64,000 bases of DNA from Toxonevra muliebris (lineage: Eukaryota > Arthropoda > Insecta > Diptera > Pallopteridae). Under the pieces are notes generated by a model that searched no databases, was not told the origin of the DNA, and saw only the letters and a program-made list of their open reading frames with translations. Location of the stretch: the NCBI GenBank assembly GCA_963691655.1, contig OY829329.1, positions 63,358,852-63,422,851 of the forward strand. The letters are read 5' to 3'. The translations under genes were made by a program, and so were the position numbers. Below, piece after piece: positions 34,887 to 45,827 of this stretch (within the stretch, counting starts at the first letter, position 1; every line of letters begins with the position of its first letter).

Positions 34887-35040
34887 TAAGGAGTGAGATT
34901 GAAAAAATCTTAACACATGTTTTACCTAATAATTTTTTTTGGATGTAAAATTTAAAAATTTCTTTGATCTAGTTATCTTTGAAAAATATGTCAGTTGTTA
35001 TTTTTAATGACAAACAGGTTGATTTATTGTGGGTTTGATC

Positions 35041-36035
35041 AAAATGAGTGAAGAAAAAGAAGTACGTCTTAAAATTATTAAAAATTTTCAAAAAAAAATC
35101 CAAATTGGTCCTACAAAAAATTAGCCAAAGAATTGAAGGTCTGCCGTCAAACTGTTTCCAATGTTATTAAATAGTTTCAGGAGAATTTGATCATCGATAG
35201 AAAACCTGGTTAGGGAAGAAAACAAGGACCACATGATATTGGGAAAGCCAAGAAAATAGAAAAGATCTCCAAACACATCTGGTAGAAAAGCTGCTCGGTT
35301 AGCCCAGTGCTCTGACTATTTGGTGCGAAAAGTTAAAGCCAATGCAGGTTTGAAAACATACAAAATCCAAAAAGTTCCAGACAGGAATGCTGCGAAAAAT
35401 TTAGACGCCAAAAGTAGGGCTCGGAAATTAAAATCGAATTTCATACAAAAATATTCATGTTGTATAATGGACGTATGTACTAACAGATTTTACGCAGCTT
35501 CCGGGTCAAAATTTTTATGTTGCTGATGCTCGAGGAAATGTCGAAGAACAATTTAGAATCCAAAGCAGACACAATTTCTTAAAAAATTCCTGGTATGGCA
35601 AGCTATATGCAGTTGCGGCAAAAGCAGCAAGTTTGTAACAAATGAGTGGGCTCTATAAATACCGAAATATATATCAAAGAATGTTTGAAAAAAAGACTTC
35701 TTCCTTTCATAAGAGAGCACAATATGTCCACATATTTTTGTTTCGATTTGGCATCATGTCACTACTGCAAGAAAGCTCTAGGGTGGTACCAAAGTAATAA
35801 CATAGTTTTTGTACCAAGAGAGGCCAATTCTCCAAATTGTCGGGAGCTAAGACCAGTGGAGAGATATTGGGCTCTTGTGAAAAGAAACTTAAAGAGCACA
35901 AAAAAGGTGTCCCAAAATATCGAAGATTTTAAAAGGAGATGGGCAAACTGTTCCAAAAAGGTGTCTGAAACAACTATCAAATCTCTAATGAAAGGCTTCC
36001 CAGAAAATGTCCACGAGTTCATAAATATTGGTTAG
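35041..36035 (+). pseudogene. Degenerate DD37E-type transposase
   Basis: The ORF begins MSEEKEVRLKIIKNF and, across frameshifts, shows an HTH region (KLAKELKVCRQTVSNVIK), RKAARLAQCSDYLVRKVKAN and SCCIMD (first catalytic Asp). A small deletion follows directly after that Asp near 35468. The second Asp is in DLASCHY, and the third acid is the Glu of LRPVERYW with 37 residues between, the spacing of the ITmD37E group known from mosquitoes. At least three in-frame stops and several frameshifts lie between 35100 and 35640. The last 129 codons are open and end at the TAG at 36033-36035. Confidence 0.85.
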
Positions 36036-36038
36036 AAC

Positions 36039-36923
36039 CAGGGCTTTGGAGTGGAGCGCGGAGCTGGAGCTGTGGAGCACTCTGTTTTGACCGGAGCTAG
36101 AGCCGGAGCAATGAAAATTTAACCGATCCGCTGCTCCGATTCATAATTTTTCCAACTATTGTTGCTTGACATCATATTTGAAAATTTGCACACTATTACA
36201 ATTACAGGCAATGAAGTTTTTCCATTACCATCTCCATTAAGCAATGCAAATGGCAATGCTTGCTTCAAATCCATCGGATTGAATTAGTACTACTTAAAAT
36301 AAATTCATTACATTTATTGATTAATTACAAATTCATTGCAAGGGATTTGAATTCCTAATTTTATTAAGAGATGTCACTAAGAATAAGGAGTTCACAATCT
36401 TAACTATTGCTATGACAGCAGCCTTCAAAACGATATAGTTGTTGTACAACTTAGCATTATATTTTTTCGTATGGTAAACATATCGAGTTTTGAGCCAAAT
36501 AAAGAATATTACCGGAACTTCCCAGAATTGGTCACATAACATCAAATTTTTCAATATCGAGTTTTTGGTGGATTATGATAAGTCGTGCTCACTTTCATCT
36601 GTACCGAAAAGTTGGAAGATATACACCGAAAATTTACGATCTCTTCCTTCAGCTCAAATTACAAATTCTGGAAGCAGTACTCCAAATATCAAAATAATTT
36701 TTGCTTTTCCTGTAAAATTCGGAAAAGGGTGTTAGGGCTTTAGCAAATTAAGGTAGCGATACACATAAACGAATTTAAAATAAAAAAAAATGATTTTTAT
36801 TGAGAAAATTATATATAGTTGGAGCTCGGAGCGGAGCACGGAGCGGAGTCGGAGCTATACTTAAAAGGTCGGAGCTGGAGCTGGAGCGGAGCAACCCCAA
36901 AATTAGGTTGCTCCAAAGCCCTG
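36039..36923. mobile_element. hAT-like element nested just after the DD37E stop codon
   Basis: The ends are CAGGGCTTTGGAG and its inverse CTCCAAAGCCCTG. Flanks are GTTAGAAC (36031-36038) and GTTAGAAT (36924-36931), an 8-base duplication with one change. Clustered GGAGC/GCTCC pentamers lie inside both ends (36043-36110, 36821-36895). Internal frames are short and unrecognised. Confidence 0.88.
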
Positions 36924-37067
36924 GTTAGAATTATAAAAGTTATATTTATCTGTAATTTGTAAAATATTATCAATTAAATAAAAAGAAAAAAATCAAAACT
37001 TTTAGATCAACCGTTTAAAAATTATTGAATTTTATATATGTTAAGATTTTTTCAATCTCACTCCTTA

Positions 37068-40000
37068 TTAATATTTTTTCTGAGAACATAATAATAATAA
37101 TATTGGATAATTGGATTTTTATTAAGACTCAGCTACAGGTGAGACCGGTGTGGAAAAATAAACATTCTCAAACCGGTTCAATAGTAAGCGAGTAAATACT
37201 ACGTAAATTGTTTTAAATATAATTTAAATTATTTCATAGACAATGTTGTATTCGCTAGTAAACACGATTATTTATTTTCTATCTCAATTTGAGCAGGAAA
37301 AACAAAAATAAACGAGATTGTTTTGTTTTGGACATAAACAAAGTTTTTAAAAACAAACATGCTGAATCGAGCATGAATTATTATTTTAAAAAAAACCTGT
37401 AATTTACTCTCTAGAATTTAGAGTAATTTTTTTTTTTTTTTAATGATAATATACTCACTAACTTGGATTATAAATTTAATTTATAGATTTTATGAAATAT
37501 TTGAATAATTACAACAATATAATTAACTTTTCTCTAACGGGACACAAATAAAATGTTAAATTACACTTCATATCAATTCATTTGTATGTAAGTAATGACT
37601 AACGCATTTCAAATAATTACACTACCCAATAAATTTCGACTTTTTACTCAAGGAATTGTAACTTGTTTGTCTATGGAATAAATAGTGGTGGGTTTTGACT
37701 GAACTCTATATAGGCATATATAGAATCGTAGTGCTGCCTAAGCTGTTCTGGTATCTGTAGATTGATTACCTGCTTGTCAATCAGCATCATTTCAGTGCAG
37801 ATCTATGCTCAGACCAATGCAGATGGCGTTGCTGTGAAATTACAGAAATATCTCTAGTTTTCGTGTGTTTCTAGTTCAGACTGACACCAGTAGTTATTCT
37901 TATCAAAAAAGTCAATAACAGTAATCGCTTAAGTCGACTTTAAATGGAATTGAGTTATAAATGCTATCGCATTTTTCTTATTCCAATGTACATGTACGTA
38001 AGATCCCCGAAATTCAATGTTTTTTAAAACAAAAGTTATGAAAAAAGAAACGTTTTCGCTTACGTAGAGTGGCAACCAATCACGTTAACTTCAAACCGTA
38101 TTTGATTGAAATGAGATTTTCAGACTTAAGCGATTACAGCTTTTGAACACAGAATTGTAATTATTTTCAATATGAGAAGAAAACGAGACAGTCTGATTCG
38201 GGCCATAGTGAAATAAATGGAAGTGACGCCCTCTTTTCTGTTCACTGACGTCTGCCAAATTTGAAAATTATTCTCTGACTTCTCCCAAAACATTTGAATT
38301 TCAGAAGTAAATATAAAAAAGTATTAACCCATTGGTGCCAGTACAACATATAAATAAAATAGAAAAATTTGAAAAGACAGACAAATTTTTATACATTGAT
38401 AAAACGAGATCTTCGAAGGCGTTTGTAACAACCATGTGCATAATATGAACCAAGGATTTAACCCAAAACTTAAAGTTTTTTTTGTTATGTACAATATGTC
38501 ATTCAAGTAAGAAATCTACCTCTCCGAAATTTAAATAAAATTCTTTTGAAATCGGTAAAACTATTTAGATTATAAAGAGGACATTTTTGAAGAAAATCAT
38601 TTTAAAAGTATTGTATTTTGTTTATTTAAATACTTTATAGAACCACACTCAACAAAATATTTTGAGGGTTTTTATTTCAGAAGAAAACAACAAACGATAC
38701 TTTTATTTCATTTATTTATTTGTGTACAGCGGACGAAAATGGGTTAAGAGAGTTTTCTCTCATAAACAAAACTATTTGTCAAAATTTATTGAGCGAATAC
38801 ATGTCATAATTGTCAAATCTCAGAAGACCTGAGAATATTTCAGATTACTTTCTGCTATCTGGCATACTGTATACTGTGATTCGGGCCATACGTAAGTTTA
38901 CCTGGGAAGAGAAGTAACTTCGAGTAGTGTTACATATCTCTGTAAAGCATGTTGTAGCAAAATGATTTAAGACACTATCCGTGTACCATAATTTTTTCAC
39001 CTTACGTTATACCCTGTGGTTTTAGAGAGTGATGATAAGACCTAGTTTTATTTATGTATGCATCTGTAGTGTTGCCCTATTTTGATAGGGAGAAGAATGA
39101 CTTTACAAGAGCTCAGAAGTCGGCAGACATTTTAACACAATGCGAGCTTTTAACACAACAGTTGAGCGCTGTTTAGGATACAGAAAATTTGAAAACTTCT
39201 GATCTGTAGGCTAAAACATAATATGTATTGATTCATGGTATTGATTTTGATAGAAATTTCATTTCATGCCCTTCAAAACACATTAACGTATTGAGATATT
39301 GCGAAAGGGAGGGTTTCCGTAGTTCTTTCAAAAAGTTTTAAAATTCAGCAACAACGATAGTGATGACTGGAATATTTATCGGTAAGGACGGGTCTTATTC
39401 CTGAACGTCCCCCACCCCATGGATCTTAACTCTTCCAGTTCGAAACCAGAAATCATAATTTTGATATCAGAAAAGCCATTTCAAATTCGATTAGTATCAA
39501 TTTGAATTCAGAATAGCGACTTTCAAATCAGGAAACGTAATTTTAAAGTCAGAAAAATAGCTATGCCGATTTCGAAATGATGCTTTCTGATTTCGAACTA
39601 GAAAAGGTATAGAGAAAACATGAGTGTTGGGTTTCTACTCTCATTTGTTGAATCAAAGAGATATGCTTCGGTCTTTGAGATTGATAATGTTTGCCGACTG
39701 ATTGATTGGAATTCCTATAACAAAAAAAATAATTGAAACTGTGCCAACCACTACCGGACCCAGGCATTTCTCAAGGAATGGCATTTAAATTTTTTCGTCT
39801 TTTTAAAATATTTTTTTTTAATTTCGACCAAAGATCAAAATATATAAGATTTAAGATTTTTTTTCCCCCCCCCCCCCTATAGGATTCGTTTCGTGGTGCC
39901 AACACCCAAGCTAGTCACATTCGATCCCAAGAATACTTATCCACGATAAGAAAAAATACTTGTATGATCCAAATACCAGACAGAACATTAAAATTCCTAG

Positions 40001-40172
40001 AAGTAGGCCTAAAATTAAAATTTCCAACAGGGATAGAACTAATAAAGTTGCTACACTGTGAAAAAAATAAACCTATTCGAACTTGATTTGGTTTATATCT
40101 CAAATAGGTTTGATTTTTATCTTGAATATACCAAATATTTTTTAATACAAATGGTTTTAAATTAACCGCTTC
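37068..40172. other. Non-coding stretch with a piggyBac-like MITE
   Basis: AT-rich sequence. It holds the direct repeats at 38194 and 38877 and the TTAA-flanked unit 38328-38743. A poly-C run is at about 39865-39877. No gene was recognised. Confidence 0.45.
38328..38743. mobile_element. piggyBac-like MITE, TTAA duplications
   Basis: TTAA at 38324-38327 and 38744-38747 bracket ends CCCATTGGTGCCAGTAC and, inverted, CCCATTTTCGTCCGCTGTAC. The first six bases are identical and a GTAC is shared further in. There is no transposase. Confidence 0.5.
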
Positions 40173-40185
40173 TCTACTTGAGTAA

Positions 40186-41780
40186 GGTTAGGTTAGGTTG
40201 GAGTGCCTTCTGCTTGAAAGCACGCTTAAGCTCATATTGGGCTCATTGCGATACCTGAGCACAGTGCGTCTCTCCCATTTACGGAGTGGAGAATCATGAG
40301 GGTTCCATAATGAATCTGGCTATACCCTTAATATTTATGAGTGATAGCTCGGAACGACTAGTAAAGAAAGATGAGCCCAGGAGTTTTAGTCTCCTCCTGG
40401 CCAGAGATGGGCATTCGCACATGAAATGGAAGACTTTTACTTCTTCTTCCTCAGGACCCCAGCTCCGACAGAAGTCATTGAACGGCAGTCCTAGTCTTGC
40501 AGCATGTCTCCCCGTTATACAGTGTACCGTGACCACCGAAATCGTAATACCTGTCTAGTCCGTCTATTGTCCATAGTGGTCCATGTTGGCCTGGTAGTGC
40601 CGCAAATATGCTCTGCTAATCAGGATCTTTTTGCTTCCTCGATGTAGTTTTGCTTAATGGCCAATGGTGCAGGAAGCTGATATATTGGTAAGCTGCGAGT
40701 CCTGTTTAGCTAATTTGTCTGCATTCCAGTTACCCGAATTATCCATGGTCCAGGTACCCAATATAGGTGGACCAGCGAGTGACTCGACAAAAGGTTGAGT
40801 CAAGAAGAAGCTTTGATGTAGTGAAAACCCCGGCAAGGGACTTAATTGCTGCGTTGCTGTCAGTGTAAATGCGTATATTTGTATCGAATGAATCGTTACA
40901 AAAAAGCCACTTGGACGCTTGATAAATAGCCATTACTTCCGCCTAAAAGACGCGGCAATGGTCAGAAAGTCTGAGGTGTAGCTTAAATGCCACAGCCGAC
41001 TCTTTCTTCGATTTGAACCCATCTGTATAAATGTTAATTGAATTGTTCGTAACCACCTCGACCGCCGTTCGGAATCGGCGTTAAACTGTAGGTCCAACTA
41101 TGTGGTATCACAATGGGCCGTTCAGGCCTAAGAGTGTCTCTCGACAGCCACTCCAACCTAACCTAACCACCTCGCCATCAACCCATTCCTCTCTACTGGG
41201 GATGTGGGTGGAAAACGTGTGGCTTAAAATAGGGGTAGAACAAATATAGTCTACGTTACTTTGTAAGAATATATCATGGATTAGAATCTTGGCATGTCCT
41301 AGGTTCGATCTAGTCCAGCTAGTTAAGGCACTGAGTCTGGCAGCCTGTTTGTTAACCAGAAATTAAGTTCGCAACCAATGAAGAATTGTGATGAGAACTT
41401 TCGTAGAGGTAATACGGAAAGCCCCCGTAATCAATATGGCTGTGTGTTCTTCAAACCTTATCCAGTGGTTTAAAGTTGACCGCCTTTGCAATAGCTGGCC
41501 ACAAGAAGAAGATTAGGCTCGAGCACTGCTGCATAGAGCCAGGAAGTGACTCAAGGTTGAAAACCCCATCTTGTTCCTAGTGCCCTCTTACAGCAGTAGA
41601 GAGCGCAAGAGGCTTTCCGTACTCTCTCTGCTATGTTAGCTTTCCATTGAAGTTTCGGATCAAGAACAGGTCCTAAATATTTGACGCGCTTGCTAAGGCA
41701 AAGCGAGGTGCAATTAATTTTGGGTTGGGCAATTGTTGGTATTTTATACTTCCTAGTGGTTTTGTTTGCTATTTTATAAT
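40186..41780 (-). mobile_element. 5'-truncated LINE (RT end plus RNase H) with 13-bp duplication
   Basis: TCTRCTTGAGTAA at 40173-40185 and 41781-41793 (one mismatch) brackets the copy. The minus strand encodes, in broken frames, the end of a reverse transcriptase (SKRVKYLGPVLDPKLQWK, RKASCALYCCKRALGTRWG) and an RNase H domain (IYTDGFKSKKESAV, AEVMAIYQASK, IYTDSNAAIKSL, NSGNWNADKLAKQ). A C-terminal Cys motif region ends near 40294. The 3' UTR ends in CCAACCTAACCTAACC. A SINE (41061-41163) interrupts the RNase H start. Confidence 0.88.
41061..41163 (+). repeat. 5'-truncated SINE (family b) inserted in the LINE
   Basis: It contains GCCGTTCGGAATCGGCGTT, AAACTGTAGGTCC and the tail CCAACCTAACC, the 3' third of the SINE at 20337-20645. 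An 11-base duplication TAACCACCTCG flanks it (41050-41060, 41164-41174). Removing the insert and one duplication restores the LINE reading frame across the site. Confidence 0.9.
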
Positions 41781-41793
41781 TCTGCTTGAGTAA

Positions 41794-42467
41794 AGTGGGG
41801 GGAAAAAAAACTCTAGGTCTCAGTACACATCTCGTTAGTTAGTAATAATAATTTGATTAAAAAGCGTCTGCAGCTTTCTAAAAAAAAACCATAAGCAAAT
41901 AAATATCTCAAAAATCTTTAGTAAACGTGAAAGTCTAACTACATCTACGTACATAGATATTAGAGTTCGAGAATTATAAAAAAAAGTGATATATGCATGT
42001 GGCGCCTGACTCAAAAACTAATCAAATTCCATGTTGATTAGTGTTATTTTCATTATATTTCCATATAATTAAAAGCTTTGAACATTTCAAAATAGAGAAA
42101 GAATTTTTTATTACCAATTGCAGTAACAGAGAAAAAAAAATGAAATGAATGGGACTGAGAATAAAATATCAGCTTCGGTTATAATTTTTCTCTATTATCG
42201 TCTGTTACACTCACTCACACTTCGCTCAATCGCTGCATTGTAAAACGAACTTTAGCTAAGTATATGGAGAAATTGATAATAGCTTTTTGTACGTATAGCT
42301 TGTCAGGTTCATAGACTTGATCGTTGTATGAGATTTTTCATTTACTCGCGAGCCGTGAACCTTCTATGTACGATTAAAGTTACTTTGTTATTTGCTCTCA
42401 ACTCGTCGAAAAAAAAAAATTCAATTTAAACGTCAAAATTGGTAGAATAATAAGAGTTTTTTGTGTG
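41794..42467. other. Non-coding stretch upstream of exon D
   Basis: AT-rich, non-repetitive sequence with no open frame. It probably contains the promoter for exon D. Confidence 0.4.
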
Positions 42468-42490
42468 CGATCAGTTGTGAAAATAACAAG
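42468..42490 (+). promoter_or_regulatory. Candidate transcription start region for exon D
   Basis: CGATCAGTTGTGAAAATAAC fits the arthropod initiator TCAGT followed by leader-like A-rich sequence, 166 bases before the exon D ATG. The spacing is reasonable for a fly 5' UTR. No DPE match was found at +28. Confidence 0.35.
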
Positions 42491-42636
42491 CACTTTTTAT
42501 TTAATTATTTACAAAACAAAAACAAGTTAGTCGAGTAAAAGTCATTGGAATAAAAAAATAAATAAATAAAACTACGTAAAACATACAAAAATATATCAAA
42601 ATTAGGAGTTCAAAAAAAGCAATCGCCAAGATTAAA

Positions 42637-42654
42637 ATGACGTCTCTCCATAAA
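42637..42654 (+). CDS. Candidate alternative first coding exon D of choline kinase (6 residues)
   Basis: Six codons (MTSLHK) run from an ATG with AATTAAA-like context to a perfect donor GTAAGT at 42655, phase 0. The preceding 250 bases resemble a fly 5' leader: A-rich, with a candidate initiator at 42471. Spliced to the core exon at 51642 this gives the shortest isoform, about 443 residues, closest in layout to ordinary cytosolic choline kinases. The segment is very short, so the call rests only on the start context, donor strength and phase. Confidence 0.45.
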
Positions 42655-42959
42655 GTAAGTACAAATCACTTTACTTCGTCGTTGAATTAACCAATTCCGC
42701 GTATACACGAGTTATTCATATTAAAATCTTTCCTAGCACCTATATAGTTATTATCATTTACATTGATAATAATAAGAAACAACAATATTGTTCTTATCGA
42801 AAAAATTCTAAATATCGAGGGATGGCATGCCAGAACCGTGAATATGTGTGTGTGTTAGTTTCTTAGCAGTGTTGATAGTATATAAATTTTTGACGTCGGT
42901 TTGTTAAAATTTACGCGTCAAATACAAATGTTGTTTCCTTGATGTCTAATAAAAATAAT

Positions 42960-43260
42960 AATTTCAATCTGAGTTCTTAGTGGAATTCAATAGACTTTCA
43001 ATGAGAACCAGAGGATTTGGATTATGCGGGCGGCATTTACTTGCTAAAATTGATGACATCGTAGAAAAACCTGAAAAATCAGACTTAAAAACTAACGTGC
43101 CAAAAACAAAGAGGTCTGAATTCATCCATGCTTTTCATCAAACTTTAAGTGCATGGCAACTACATTGAGAACCTAGAGAGTTTTACTTATCTTAGAAGTG
43201 TAGTAAGGATTGATAGTGCTACAGCTGATGACATTCCGCAAACAACCACCAACCATTAGA
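42960..43260 (+). pseudogene. Reverse transcriptase scrap of an RTE/CR1-like LINE
   Basis: KIDDIVEKPEKSDLKTNV followed by PKTKRSEF matches the RT segment normally read as LKxNxxKTKxM. After a frameshift, ENLESFTYLRSVVRIDSATAD matches the ensuing VExFxYLGSxI region. The fragment ends in stops near 43260. It sits about 300 bases after exon D and is not part of the host gene. Confidence 0.6.
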
Positions 43261-43917
43261 ATGTAGCCCTCCCCCCCACCGCCCCAAAGGCAGCGGGAGC
43301 TTAGGAAACCTTAAAGCACGTCAAAGAGAACGCTTGAAAAAGAAATTAACGAACCTAGAAAATCATGAGAAAAATTTTTAAACATCGCAAGAGGCCGTAT
43401 TCGAAGGATACAATTCACTGTAAATGAAAAAGAGGAAAACTACTGGGCTAAATTATGCTAAATTATACCTAATCAAATTTGCCAACTCAATTGCAATTTC
43501 ATATAGGAATTTTTCTCTTTTCTCTCTCTGCCATTGAATATGGCATAATACAAAATTACTTTACAATAACAAAATGTACGGCATTTATTTGTACCCTCAT
43601 ATCATCTTCCCACTAAGCGGAAATTGCGTCGTTTCGGCAAATGGTTTCGAACTAAACTGCAATTGTTCACATTGTGAAGCTGGTTTCATTTGACAGTTCA
43701 TTGTTTATTTCTTGTTGTAAAATACCGGTGACTAATATAATTATTGCTAAATATTTCGGTCTTAATCATTTGAATACGAAGAGAATAAAAATGATAGACG
43801 AAATATTGAGCAACTAATTAAAAGTGTTTAGGAGAAAGTGTCAATTGTTTTGTATCTTTTTTTACCACTATGCAGTCTTGCTGCCGTAGCTTTTCCGCCA
43901 TTTTTTGCCATAGCGCC

Positions 43918-45234
43918 TGGTTATATTGGTGCTCGGTGTTCGACGAACACAAAACATTTTCTCCCGTGCTCGGTCAAGGTGGTTACATTCTGCTCGTTGC
44001 AGAGTTGTTTTTTGTCAAAATATATTCGTTTGTTTAATACTATTTTATATGTAATGATAATAACTCATTGCCACCCTGAATACTTGGCGTGCTCGGTGTA
44101 CAATACACCGAGCCAGGGCCGTAGCCAGAAGTTTTTTTTGGGGAGGGGGGGAGGAGGTTTTCATTCGAGGAAAATATTCATAAATAATTTTTATCAAACT
44201 GATTTTTAAATATAATAAATTAAATCGATGATACATTTGATGGACCCTACAAAATTAAAATTTTAGGAAAAATTTTCCGATTTTTTTTAATCTTAACCTC
44301 AAAAAAATGGCCAAAAGTGACAAAAAATTCACAGAATAATCAAATTAAATTTTTAATATTATTCAATGTGCATTCTCATACATTTTTTTTATCGTGAGGG
44401 ACATAATTTCATTAACTCATTGACTTTCCACTACTGATGATGTACCCAATCTCAAAAATATTACGAAAAATAGTAGAGGATCATCATTGGGAATTTGAGC
44501 CACTATCAATGATAAGGAACCCGGATGAGGTTGGCTTATATTCCCTAAATTCGTGAAGTCACAGCATTGAAAGAGATTTTTCTAGTCGTGGTGCTCTGAG
44601 CAATAATGGGTTAAAAAATTAATTTTAAGATGGGTTTTCCTAATAAGATGGAGTTTTTGCGAAAGAATTTTTCACGTTGAACACGAATCTGAGGTCAAAA
44701 ACTTTCCATCACGTCACGTTTTAGGAAAAATGGGGTTCAAGCAAGTCCTATTTTACAAAGATCCGATAATTTTTTCTCTTTTATTAATTTTTAAACTTTT
44801 CAAACTGATTCAGGACGGAACCTTAAATCAAAAAGAGTTACTGACCTAGAAAAACTATGAATGCAGGAGTGCTCAGTATCACCTTCTCTTTTTGAATCCG
44901 TAGTCAAACCTCATGTCGAAGAAAACAAATCGGATTTGATCGCATAGTGTAACTAAGATTTCAAATTTATTTTTTATATATGACTTTTTAGAAAAAAAAA
45001 AACCAATGGAAGTAAAAAATATCGTTAAATAGATTTTATTTTCACTTTTTTCCATCCATTGGCAATTAATCTCAAAAATTAGAATAAAGTTTCCACATTT
45101 CGGGGGGGTCAGAACCCCCAAAACCTCCCCCTAAATACGGCCTTGCACCGAGCATATCGTGTTCGGTGTGAGAGTGAGTAAAGACTCTCTCTTTGAGTTC
45201 ATGGTGTTCGCCGAGCATACTCGCAATATAACCA
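43918..45234. mobile_element. Element B (TGGTTATATTG ends) nested in element A
   Basis: TGGTTATATTGGTGCTCGG at 43918 and the inverse of TCGCAATATAACCA at 45234 form the ends, with CACCGAGC/GTGTTCG motifs inside both. A related sequence lies at 46892-47015. Target duplication is not resolved. Confidence 0.6.
44114..45145. mobile_element. Element C, hAT-like, 8-bp duplication CACCGAGC, nested in B
   Basis: CACCGAGC at 44106-44113 and 45146-45153 is a perfect duplication. The ends are CAGGGCCGTAGCCAG and, inverted, CAAGGCCGTATTTAG, with G-runs just inside (44142-44155, inverted at 45102-45131). There is no transposase. A TTAA-flanked 195-base unit (44416-44610) may be a further insertion. Confidence 0.85.
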
Positions 45235-45827
45235 CAACCTTACGCAGCACTTCCAAATACATTTTAGTGAACATTCGATTTTTGTTCGGTTTCAAATGCG
45301 GTTTCATTGAAACCACCTCATTTCCGTGGTTTCGTTTGACATATTTTTATATGCCGAAATTGAGCATTTCAACGCAGTTTCAGCCGAAACCACGGAAATT
45401 ATCGAAACCAAGCAATTTCGGCTCAGTGGGAATATAGCATTACACCTTGTTCTCTTTTATATTTGTCAAGTCTTGAAATCAAGTTTTTGTGTTTATAGGC
45501 GAGGCAGGTAAGAAGAGAGAGGGGGAGTACAGAGTTACTCCTTTAATACTTTTGTCATTTCTTATATGCATTTGTTTTCAGCTCACTGTCATATTGTGTA
45601 ATTTACACCCTCTTGATTTCAACAAAACTTGATCAATATAAAAACAAACGGCAAGCACAAAAGGAAATACAAAAAAACTTGATTTCAAGACTTGACAAAT
45701 GTAATGTAATGTATGCAAGGTTCCCTGCATTTTTACTCTGGTTTGACTCTTAACTAAAATATTTGTAATACTGTTACTCTGAGTAAAAAAGAATGCCAGT
45801 GCTGCCTACTTATTGATTTATATGGCA

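Larger units (their letters stand above)
34889..37065 (+). mobile_element. Tc1/mariner element, DD37E-type, perfect 27-bp inverted ends
   Basis: AGGAGTGAGATTGAAAAAAT...AACA at 34889-34915 is exactly inverted at 37039-37065, and TA flanks both. Removing the nested hAT element (36039-36923) leaves about 1.29 kb, a normal full-length size. The perfect ends contrast with a heavily mutated transposase, so the copy is probably mobilised in trans or recently transposed (inference). Confidence 0.93.
43604..45435. mobile_element. Inverted-repeat element family A, copy 2, carrying nested elements
   Basis: Ends ATCTTCCCACTAAGCGGAAA and, inverted, ATATTCCCACTGAGCCGAAA, with GGTTTCG motifs inside, match copy 1 at 17788-18438. 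The shared interior up to about 43880 and from about 45250 aligns with copy 1; between them lie elements B and C. Confidence 0.75.

Noticed and set aside
43838..44209. 123-codon plus-strand frame
   Set aside because: It crosses the boundaries of three nested transposons, so it cannot be an inherited coding unit.
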